DNA of 9,117 nucleotides from Pyrinomonadaceae bacterium (GTDB lineage Bacteria; Acidobacteriota; Blastocatellia; Pyrinomonadales; Pyrinomonadaceae). Where the stretch lies: contig JACDAW010000346.1 of NCBI GenBank assembly GCA_013695245.1, forward strand, positions 1 to 9,117. Reading direction: 5' to 3'. Below are positions 1-5,248 of this stretch, one piece after another. The position numbers and the translations under genes are program-made. The notes under the pieces were generated by a model. The model had not been told where the DNA came from and searched no databases. It saw only the letters and a program-made list of their open reading frames with translations. The stretch's first letter is position 1. Each line of letters opens with the position of its first letter.

Positions 1-1
1 T

Positions 2-58
2 TGCACGATTGTGGCGATTGTTGATTCAGACGCACACGTGACGGGCGGAAATAAATAA
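2..58 (+). CDS. C-terminal end of a probable EutN/CcmL-like BMC vertex protein (5' end outside window)
   Basis: One frame is open from the window edge to TAA at 56-58, and the next gene starts 2 bases later. The 18 visible residues begin CTIVAIVDSDAHV. This resembles the end of the next protein (SAIVGVVDRIDL), where EutN/CcmL proteins have a conserved hydrophobic strand followed by Asp. That similarity and the tight spacing suggest a second, paralogous vertex protein in the same operon. The other two frames hit stops within 45 bases. Only the tail is visible, so the family call is an inference. Confidence 0.45.
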   Translation, partial: CTIVAIVDSDAHVTGGNK

Positions 59-59
59 G

Positions 60-350
60 ATGATTTTAGCGCGCGTGCTTGGAAACGTTGTGGCGACGCA
101 GAAGAACAAAAGGTATGACAACGCGCGCATAATGCTATGTCAGACGATCAATCCTGATAGCGATGAGACGGGGGCGACGTTGCTCGCGCTCGATTCGGTT
201 GATGCAGGAGCAGGCGATATGGTTTTGATCGTGCAAGAGGGTTGGGGCGCATCAACGGCGGCGACGGGTGAAGCGGGCGCAGCGATTGATTCGGCGATTG
301 TCGGCGTGGTAGATCGCATTGACCTGTTGCCGGAAGAAAGAAAAGGATAA
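60..350 (+). CDS. EutN/CcmL family bacterial microcompartment vertex protein
   Basis: This 96-residue protein has the usual length of the EutN/CcmL (BMC-P) family. These proteins form pentamers that cap the vertices of the icosahedral microcompartment shell. Family signatures are visible in order: the N-terminal strand MILARVLGNVVAT followed by a basic loop; a central LLALDSVDAGAGDMVLIV segment, matching the conserved Asp-x-x-(Gly/Asp)-Ala-Gly-x-Gly-(Asp/Glu) turn and following strand; and the C-terminal AIVGVVDRIDL strand. The loop at residues 60-72 (EGWGASTAATGEA) stands where many homologues have a Gly-Ser-Ser-Ala-Arg-like turn. The ATG lies 1 base after the preceding stop, and a weak GGCGGA ribosome site is in the upstream gene's tail. 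The next gene follows after 6 bases, so these are co-transcribed. The sequence does not show which BMC type (carboxysome, Eut, Pdu, sugar-phosphate or other) this is. Confidence 0.93.
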   Translation: MILARVLGNVVATQKNKRYDNARIMLCQTINPDSDETGATLLALDSVDAGAGDMVLIVQEGWGASTAATGEAGAAIDSAIVGVVDRIDLLPEERKG

Positions 351-356
351 AAGGCG

Positions 357-842
357 ATGAGCGATGAAAGAGACGAAGTTCGTTCGATTGCCGAGCGCGT
401 GGCGCGTCGCTTGTCAGAGCAAAACGGACGGAGGGAGAGCGCGCAAAAGAATCGTTCCGGCAACGGTGAAGTAAACGATCTGTCCGCATTGCAAGCTAAT
501 TTAGCTGAGATCAAACAGAGGCTCGCGCACATCGAATCGCATATTAAACACGATGAATCTTGCGAAGACGAGCGCCAATATCAAAGCAACGAAGAGACAT
601 TATATAGATCGCTACAACAGCAGCCCGCTAAACAAAGCAGTGAAGCGTCGAAGTTTGAGGCGCGCGCGCCGAGCTTAAGCGGCACGTATTATTCGGCGGT
701 TCATCCGAGCGAAGAGCGGTTTCAGATCGGTGAAGCGGTGGCGGAGTTAGTTGATTATTTTGAGAACGAGAAAACTTGCGATTTAGAGCCGGGCGGAAAG
801 CCGTGCGATCATTGCGCGATGTGCAGTTCGCGCGGGCTGTGA
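357..842 (+). CDS. Unrecognised BMC-associated protein: putative encapsulation peptide, coiled coil and C-terminal Cys motif
   Basis: I do not recognise this 161-residue protein. It starts 6 bases after the vertex-protein gene, with an AAGGA ribosome site inside that gene's end, so translation is probably coupled. Residues 5-20 (RDEVRSIAERVARRLS) form a short amphipathic helix with hydrophobic residues at i, i+3/i+4 and i+7, like encapsulation peptides on BMC cargo enzymes. A polar linker follows. Residues 41-66 (starting DLSALQANLAEIKQRL) look like a short coiled coil. A long polar, Gln/Ser/Glu-rich linker runs to about 115. Residues 117-138 are probably helical (EERFQIGEAVAELVDYFENE). The tail has Cys141, Cys150, Cys153 and Cys156, a C-x8-C-x2-C-x2-C pattern with His152, suggesting a metal or Fe-S site. 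There is no signal peptide or membrane segment. By inference it is an internal scaffold or cargo adaptor rather than a shell protein. Confidence 0.8.
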   Translation: MSDERDEVRSIAERVARRLSEQNGRRESAQKNRSGNGEVNDLSALQANLAEIKQRLAHIESHIKHDESCEDERQYQSNEETLYRSLQQQPAKQSSEASKFEARAPSLSGTYYSAVHPSEERFQIGEAVAELVDYFENEKTCDLEPGGKPCDHCAMCSSRGL

Positions 843-888
843 AGATAATTTGACGAAAGTAAATTACAAGAGGAACTGTTAAGATCAA

Positions 889-922
889 TAAAGGGATCGC
901 TGCTTAATTAGCGATCCCTTTA
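889..922. terminator. Perfect 13-bp hairpin terminator between convergent operons
   Basis: The arms TAAAGGGATCGCT (889-901) and AGCGATCCCTTTA (910-922) are exact reverse complements around an 8-base loop. On the + strand a T-containing stretch follows (CTTTAACTTTT), so it fits an intrinsic terminator for the BMC operon ending at 842. On the - strand the stem is followed by TTTATTGATCTT, so it may also stop transcripts from the LemA operon, which ends at 994. The rest of the 843-993 gap shows only a weak 5-bp inverted repeat at 953-969. Confidence 0.8.
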
Positions 923-993
923 ACTTTTGACCTCACGACTTTGAGCCGTTCACGCATCAAGATAATGCGCGACGTTTTTGGGTGTAAGCTTGA

Positions 994-1650
994 TTACCTG
1001 TTCGTGTTGCTTTGAGTTCCTTGTCCGCTGCCTGAATTACGGCGCATCGTGTTGGGGTCAAAGCGCGGCGCTTGGCGCGAGCCTTCTTCAGCCTTGAAGT
1101 AAGGTTCTTCTTTGAAGCCAAATAGTTTGGCTGAGAGCACCATCGGGAAGTTGCCGCGCGTCGTGTTGTAATCCTGAATGGCAGTGTTGTAGTCGTTTCG
1201 CGCGGTGGCGATACGGTTCTCTGTGCCGGTTAATTCGGTTTGCAGATTTAAGAAACCTTGGTTCGATTGTAGTACCGGATAATTCTCCTGTAACGACAAA
1301 AGCCGCCCGATGGTGCCGCCGAAACTGTTGTTGGCATCAATCACGGCTTGTTTCTGTTCAGGAGTTTTATCTCCGCCTTCGCCTGAGCCTTGTTGGTTCG
1401 TTGCGTTCAAAAGGCGCGAACGCGCTTCGGCGATCTGCCCGAACACTTCTTGCTCTTGGACGCCCGCTGATTGCGCCGCCGAAACCAAGTTTGGAATCAA
1501 GTCGGCGCGGCGCTGAAGTTGATTCTCGACGCCTGACCATTTCCCTCTGACGTTCTGCTGTTTCGTTTGCAGCGTGTTGTAGCCGCAGCCGCTCGAAGCG
1601 AACGTGACGAAAAGGGCGAAACTCAGCAGCAGCATTTTTCTTGTATTCAT
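994..1650 (-). CDS. lemA: LemA family lipoprotein
   Basis: This 218-residue protein belongs to the LemA family: membrane-anchored helical proteins of uncertain function, often encoded near TPM-domain proteins, as here. The N-terminus is a lipoprotein signal: MNTRK, a hydrophobic stretch (residues 6-18), then SSGC with the lipidated Cys at 22. Family motifs follow: VRGKWSGVENQLQRRADLIPNLV (residues 34-56, in two adjoining parts, VRGKWSGVENQ and LQRRADLIPNLV), a helix with TENRIATARNDYN (143-155), and FPMVLSAKLFGFKEEPYF (168-185). The last 30 residues are a polar Ser/Gly/Asn/Gln tail. The reading frame stays open upstream to 1749, but ATG at 1648-1650 has a strong GGAGAG site just upstream and puts the signal peptide at the N-terminus. 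It is probably the last gene of a - strand unit that also encodes the nucleotidyltransferase-like, TPM and ZIP proteins. Confidence 0.92.
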   Translation of the reverse strand: MNTRKMLLLSFALFVTFASSGCGYNTLQTKQQNVRGKWSGVENQLQRRADLIPNLVSAAQSAGVQEQEVFGQIAEARSRLLNATNQQGSGEGGDKTPEQKQAVIDANNSFGGTIGRLLSLQENYPVLQSNQGFLNLQTELTGTENRIATARNDYNTAIQDYNTTRGNFPMVLSAKLFGFKEEPYFKAEEGSRQAPRFDPNTMRRNSGSGQGTQSNTNR

Positions 1651-1774
1651 TCTTCTCTCCATTAATTGTAAAGTGAATGGCTGTCGGCGACGGGCGACCG
1701 AGCAGCCGGTGATCGTCTTTACGCTAACGCCCGAACGCTTGCTTCTCATCTAACAATTCTCCAACCACCAACAT

Positions 1775-2509
1775 TTATGCTTGCCCCGGCATCTCGTCAA
1801 CCGCTTCGATGACGCGCTCGATCTGCGCGAGGTAACTTGTGAATAATTCGTTTGCTTCCACCGCCGACGCAGGCTGCGTGTCGGTCGCGCGCAACGCGAA
1901 GATGCGCTCGAACGGTTCGGCGTCCAACTTAAGAAGCTGAATCACTGCGCGCACGCAGTCGGGTTTCGCGGCGGGCGGCGTGCGCCCGTGCAACATCAAC
2001 ACCGGAGCAAACAATCCGGCGAATGTTGTTAAGCTACTCATCATCAGATCGCATAACTTCTCAACGGAATTGGACGCCGGAACATACAAGCGACGCAATT
2101 GAATCAACTTGCTTCGCAGTTCGTATTCAGTTTGATGACGAAGATTAACATCAGATAGTTGCATACTTGCGAACGGATCAACTCCGTGAAGCACGATGCG
2201 CGCCCGCTCCATGTTATGAAATTCGATGGGAAAGACGTCCCCCGCATCGCGCAGTTCTTCGACGGTAAAATAGACGGGAAGAGGATGACCGAGCCGTTGC
2301 CATTCGCGCACCGGAGCTTGCGAGAGTCGCAAGTCTTCGGGCGTGATGCGTTGCAGGGCGACGAGCAAGTTGTAATCCGGTTGAAGTTCAATATCGTTGC
2401 CCGTGGCAGACGAACCGTAGAGCACAACGCAGGCGAGATTCTCACCGTGCGTCGCGCGCAGATCGTTTACGAAACCATTCACCGCATCTTGCTGTATTCT
2501 ATTCGCCAT
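1775..2509 (-). CDS. Nucleotidyltransferase-fold (MNT-like) protein with altered metal site
   Basis: This 244-residue cytoplasmic protein has an N-terminal nucleotidyltransferase-like signature. CVVLYGSSATGND (residues 27-39) is the strand-turn with the Gly-Ser motif. LQPDYNLLVAL (42-52) sits where active enzymes carry Asp-x-Asp, so the second metal ligand is Asn47 instead of Asp. The next segment (PVYFTVEEL, then the VFPIEFHNMERARIVLHG run) resembles the middle of aminoglycoside-nucleotidyltransferase-like proteins. The C-terminal 120 residues are mostly helical. The ATG at 2507-2509 has AGGTG about 9 bases upstream. It lies between the TPM and LemA genes on the same strand, with gaps of 84 and 124 bases, suggesting co-transcription. 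No substrate can be inferred; the Asn raises the possibility of weak or absent catalysis. An upstream TPM-related role is a guess from position only. Confidence 0.8.
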   Translation of the reverse strand: MANRIQQDAVNGFVNDLRATHGENLACVVLYGSSATGNDIELQPDYNLLVALQRITPEDLRLSQAPVREWQRLGHPLPVYFTVEELRDAGDVFPIEFHNMERARIVLHGVDPFASMQLSDVNLRHQTEYELRSKLIQLRRLYVPASNSVEKLCDLMMSSLTTFAGLFAPVLMLHGRTPPAAKPDCVRAVIQLLKLDAEPFERIFALRATDTQPASAVEANELFTSYLAQIERVIEAVDEMPGQA

Positions 2510-2593
2510 CCGTTAGCACCTACATGCAAACATCAAACTAGAACAACGTGATTTTGACGATCAGTTAAGCGTGCGTTCCGCTTCGTTATTGCG

Positions 2594-3466
2594 TTACCAA
2601 TCGCCGCCCGCGCCACCACCGCCAGCATCGCCGCCGCCACCGCTAAAGCCGCCACCGCCATCTCCTCCGCCCCAACCGCTTGAGCCGCCAAAATCGCCGC
2701 CGCCCCAGCCGCTCGAACCGGAACTTCTGCCGCTATTCAATATCTGTCCAAGCAGAAGCAGATTCAATAAACCGCCTCCGCCTCCGCCGCCAAAGCCTCC
2801 GCCGCCGCGTCGGTTTCTCGAAAGAAAGAGCAACAGAAACATTAGAACGACGAAAATTATACAGCAAGTGCCCAGACTCGCTTGCGGCGCATCGCCACCG
2901 TTGCTCGGTCGCTGCCTGCCGCGATACGCATAACTCTGATCAATACCCTCGACGCTGAAGCCGCGCTTCTCGGCGAGCGTCGCCACAAGCGTCTGCACCG
3001 CCGTCATAATACCTTGACTGTAATTTCCAGCGCGGAAAGGTTCGCGCATTCTTCGCCCGACTTCGCCAACCACTGAGTCTGTCAAATCGCCTTCGAGATG
3101 GCGACTCACCTGCGTAAAGTATTTGCGATCATTGACGGCGATTAATAATAGCAGCCCGCCTTTATCCGCCGAACCGATGCCCCAGCCGCGCATCACCGCC
3201 AGCGAGTAATCGAAGATATCTTGACCGCCCGTCGTCGGAACGGTCACAACGGAAAACTCAATCTTCGCGCGGCTGTCAAGGTTAGTTAGAATCGTTTCGA
3301 TCCGGCTTTTCGTCGCGGCATCAATCACGCCCGCATAATCGTTGACGTATCCGGTCGGTGATGGAAGCGGCGAAGGAGTGTTCTGCGCCCGCGCCTGATG
3401 TGCGACGAAGAGCGGACACACCAATACAAGAGCGAGAAGCAAAAACGATTTACGAACTTTGTGCAT
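2594..3466 (-). CDS. TPM-domain (DUF477/YgcG-like) secreted membrane-anchored protein with Gly-rich tail
   Basis: This 290-residue protein starts with a signal peptide: MHKVRKSF, a hydrophobic core, and a signal-peptidase site after ARA at about residue 27. The TPM domain covers roughly residues 38-170: TGYVNDYAGVID near its start, IEFSVVTVPTTGG, an RGWGIGSADKGGLLLLIA stretch (93-110), and EGDLTDSVVGEVGRRMREPF. A single membrane helix follows at about 201-217 (CCIIFVVLMFLLLF), then RNRR, so the TPM domain is outside the membrane. The last 70 residues are almost all Gly with some Ser/Asp/Trp and end in Trp, as is common in this family. ATG at 3464-3466 was chosen because it starts the signal peptide; a TTG 12 codons upstream (3502) is possible, and neither has a good ribosome site. 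TPM proteins have been called phosphatases or repair factors in photosystems; no role can be set here. Confidence 0.88.
   Translation of the reverse strand: MHKVRKSFLLLALVLVCPLFVAHQARAQNTPSPLPSPTGYVNDYAGVIDAATKSRIETILTNLDSRAKIEFSVVTVPTTGGQDIFDYSLAVMRGWGIGSADKGGLLLLIAVNDRKYFTQVSRHLEGDLTDSVVGEVGRRMREPFRAGNYSQGIMTAVQTLVATLAEKRGFSVEGIDQSYAYRGRQRPSNGGDAPQASLGTCCIIFVVLMFLLLFLSRNRRGGGGFGGGGGGGLLNLLLLGQILNSGRSSGSSGWGGGDFGGSSGWGGGDGGGGFSGGGGDAGGGGAGGDW
2651..2716 (-). repeat. Two-copy 33-bp in-frame tandem repeat in the Gly-rich tail
   Basis: Two adjacent 11-residue units, SSGWGGGDFGG and SSGWGGGDGGG, are encoded by imperfect 33-bp DNA copies. The Gly-codon-rich DNA around them makes the opposite strand look like a polyproline ORF, which is an artefact. 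Slippage-driven length change is likely. Confidence 0.7.
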
Positions 3467-3551
3467 CGTGGTTGATAATACCGGAGAAGCGGCGAAACGC
3501 AAAAAGCAAATCCGGCTAGAAATTTCGATTCTCTCCTTCTGAACCTCTCAA

Positions 3552-4343
3552 TCAACCTTCGATCAATTTGTGGAGCACATAGAAAAGCGCCACGCCGACA
3601 AATACGACGACGGAGACAATGGGGTTCCTTTCTTCTTTGTGATTAACTTCCGGGATGAGATCGCTCGCTGCAACATAAAGCGTCACGCCCGCCGAGAAGG
3701 GCAGCGCGTACACGACCGCCTTTTCCATGCGCGTTTGCAACAAAGCGACGGCGAGCACTCCGGCGAGCGTCGTTGCGCCAACCACAAAGGTCGCAATCAG
3801 CGCGCTGCGCGACGAACGCCCCGACGCCAGCATGATCGAAGCGGCCGTAAACCCTTCCGGTATTTTATGCAGCAAAATCGCCACAAAGACGAGCCAGCCG
3901 AATTTGTAGCCGACGAGAAAAGCGGTGGCGATTGAAACTCCGTCGAAAAAAGTATGAATAGATAAGCCACCGACGGCCGCATAGGCAGCCGACGGCCGTA
4001 ACAGCGATTCGGGATGCGTCTCCGGCCCGAAGTGAAAATGGGGCGCGATGGTGTGCTCAACGAGGTGAATCAGTAAATAACCGGCCAGCAAAAGCGTCAT
4101 TGCGCCGAGCACGCCCGCCGCCGCTCCCTCGCCTACTTCGCGCCCAGTCCACATCGCAATTGTTTCCGGCATCATCTCGATAAAGATCGCGGCAAGCATA
4201 AAGCCCGCGCCCAGCGCAATTAAGTATTTGAGAAAACGCAGATCGCGCGTTGGCGCAAGCGGCGACGCGAGCAGAAAACCGCCCAACACGTTGCCGAGCA
4301 TTAAAAGAGCGCCGAAAATGAAAAGTTCACCAAAACCGATCAA
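3552..4343 (-). CDS. ZIP family metal transporter
   Basis: This 263-residue integral membrane protein has about eight hydrophobic segments and belongs to the ZIP (ZRT/IRT-like) family, which moves zinc or other divalent metals into the cytoplasm. The two signature transmembrane helices are clear: SIHTFFDGVSIATAF (residues 128-142, with His130 and Asp134) and LLHKIPEGF (157-165, with His159 and Glu163), which form the metal site. The loop between the third and fourth helices is His-rich (His93, 97, 102, 104, 110), typical of the family. A late SDLIPEVNH (227-235) adds another metal-binding helix. The start is TTG at 4341-4343; an in-frame stop lies just upstream and starting later would remove the first membrane helix. 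A possible AGAAGG ribosome site is 16 bases away, which is far. It heads the - strand unit, diverging from mraZ. The exact metal and physiological direction are not shown. Confidence 0.92.
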   Translation of the reverse strand: MIGFGELFIFGALLMLGNVLGGFLLASPLAPTRDLRFLKYLIALGAGFMLAAIFIEMMPETIAMWTGREVGEGAAAGVLGAMTLLLAGYLLIHLVEHTIAPHFHFGPETHPESLLRPSAAYAAVGGLSIHTFFDGVSIATAFLVGYKFGWLVFVAILLHKIPEGFTAASIMLASGRSSRSALIATFVVGATTLAGVLAVALLQTRMEKAVVYALPFSAGVTLYVAASDLIPEVNHKEERNPIVSVVVFVGVALFYVLHKLIEG

Positions 4344-4398
4344 ATGCGATTCGTCTCAACCTTCTGCCGATTCGTCGTGACTTTATTGGGAGCGCGCC

Positions 4399-4427
4399 AC
4401 TATACCTTATGAAAATCGAGTTTGCTA
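4399..4427 (-). promoter_or_regulatory. Weak candidate promoter for the ZIP-led operon
   Basis: On the - strand TATAGT (4399-4404) lies 17 bases after TAGCAA (4422-4427), which matches a -35 box at only 3 of 6 positions. The predicted start would give an untranslated leader of about 50 bases before the ZIP gene. The -10 box is good but the -35 box is poor. Confidence 0.25.
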
Positions 4428-4528
4428 CGTTTAAACGGCAAAACGTGTCACGCTGCTCTTAATACATACCACTTAGGAGTACACCAAATCGTGCTTAAGG
4501 TTTTCGATTTAGCCGTTTGTTTTTATTC

Positions 4529-4557
4529 TTGACACGCATTTAACACAAGGGTAGTAT
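4529..4557 (+). promoter_or_regulatory. Sigma70-type promoter of the mraZ/dcw cluster
   Basis: A perfect -35 box TTGACA (4529-4534) is followed after exactly 17 bases by TAGTAT (4552-4557), which matches the TATAAT consensus at 4 of 6 positions. Transcription should start near 4563-4566, giving a leader of about 112 bases before mraZ. The predicted start lies inside the MraZ box array. The upstream part of the intergenic region (4428-4528) shows nothing clear beyond T-rich DNA just before the promoter. Confidence 0.8.
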
Positions 4558-4561
4558 GCGC

Positions 4562-4590
4562 GTGGGGTGGACGAAAGTGGTTTAAAGTGG
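4562..4590 (+). promoter_or_regulatory. MraZ operator: GTGG repeats at 10-bp period
   Basis: GTGG occurs at 4567, 4577 and 4587, exactly one helical turn apart, with the last two inside identical AAAGTGG heptamers (4574-4580 and 4584-4590). An extra GTGG at 4562 lies half a turn before the first. This matches the reported MraZ target type: TGGGN repeats separated by 5 bases in E. coli, and AAAGTG-based 10-base units in Mycoplasma. A fourth, out-of-phase TAAGTGG is at 4612-4618. The array begins 4 bases after the -10 box and covers the predicted transcription start, so bound MraZ should block the promoter. Confidence 0.8.
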
Positions 4591-4676
4591 GCGTAACTGA
4601 GCAGCTTGGGGTAAGTGGTTAAAGTTTTACTTCAAGTTTTAAGCAGTAAGCCTTGTCGCCGAGCGCCGGAACAATA

Positions 4677-5117
4677 ATGCTAAGAGGAAATTACACGGCG
4701 CGTATTGATTCTAAAGGTCGCTTGAAGGTGCCGACCGCCTTCCGACGCTACATCGAGGAAAAACACGGTTCGGAAGTTTATGTGACAAGCTTAACGGGTG
4801 AGAGCGTCCGCCTCTACCCGCTAGTTGAATGGGAGGCGATTGAAGCGCGACTGGCCTTGCTGCCTTCGATGGATGTCGCCCGCCGCCGGTTTCTTGATCG
4901 AACGAATTATTACGGGCAGGGAGCGACGATTGACGGACAAGGTCGGGTGTTGATTCATCCGTTGTTGAGGAAAAGCGCGGGAGTCGTCGGCGATGTTGCG
5001 GTGCTCGGTTATTTGAACTACTTGGAAGTCTGGGAATTGGAGCGGTTTGAGCAGAGGTTACGCGCCGAACCCTTCACAGAGGAAGACGAAGCGGCAATCG
5101 CGCGCCTCGGTATTTGA
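4677..5117 (+). CDS. mraZ: Transcriptional regulator MraZ
   Basis: This 146-residue protein is a full-length MraZ, the DNA-binding regulator usually encoded first in the dcw cluster. It has two AbrB/SpoVT-like swapped-hairpin repeats. The first is around residues 5-50, opening RGNYTARIDSKGRLKVPTAF (3-22); the second is around 82-125, with ATIDGQGRVLIHPLLR (83-98). The DSKGR and DGQGR loops are the paired family signatures, with the Arg residues expected to contact the GTGG boxes. ATG at 4677 is preferred because homologues begin M-x-RGNY and a CGGA site lies 6 bases upstream; a TTG at 4653 in frame is less likely. MraZ forms ring-shaped oligomers that bind repeated boxes. Such an array lies at its own promoter, implying negative autoregulation of the cluster. 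Confidence 0.97.
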   Translation: MLRGNYTARIDSKGRLKVPTAFRRYIEEKHGSEVYVTSLTGESVRLYPLVEWEAIEARLALLPSMDVARRRFLDRTNYYGQGATIDGQGRVLIHPLLRKSAGVVGDVAVLGYLNYLEVWELERFEQRLRAEPFTEEDEAAIARLGI

Positions 5118-5152
5118 AAAGAGTAATAACTGGTAAGGAAGTTGGAACACCG

Positions 5153-5248
5153 ATGATAGAGAACGACGCTAGCTTTTATCTCGTCACTTTTCATTCATCA
5201 CCTGTTGCTTCCTTTTGTTCTTTGAACAAGATCACGGGGCGGTGGTGA
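5153..5248 (+). CDS. Possible 31-codon ORF overlapping the rsmH start
   Basis: ATG at 5153 opens a 31-residue reading frame (beginning MIENDASFYLVTF) with a weak GGAA about 8 bases upstream. Its TGA at 5246-5248 overlaps the GTG at 5245-5247 in a GTGA arrangement that would couple its translation to rsmH. The peptide matches nothing I know and has no clear signal or membrane segment. It occupies most of the 127-base gap between mraZ and rsmH. It may be chance; the overlap is the only real support. Confidence 0.25.
   Translation: MIENDASFYLVTFHSSPVASFCSLNKITGRW

Noticed and set aside
140..532. Overlapping - strand ORFs across the BMC genes
   Set aside because: They lie antisense to two well-supported genes, and their Ser/Arg/Pro-rich translations look like shadows.
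953..969. Second hairpin (CGCAT/ATGCG) before the end of lemA
   Set aside because: Only 5 bp with a 7-base loop; much weaker than the 13-bp hairpin nearby.
2571..2933. Proline-rich ORF on the + strand
   Set aside because: It is the antisense of the Gly-rich tail of the TPM protein; Gly codons read as Pro codons on the other strand. It has no family feature.
4486..4510. Inverted repeat AAATCG...CGATTT upstream of the mraZ promoter
   Set aside because: Only 6 bp with a 13-base spacer in AT-rich DNA; easily due to chance.
4622..4641. Direct repeat AAGTTTTA at 12-base spacing in the mraZ leader
   Set aside because: Short AT-rich words; the spacing differs from the 10-base MraZ boxes and they lack GTGG.
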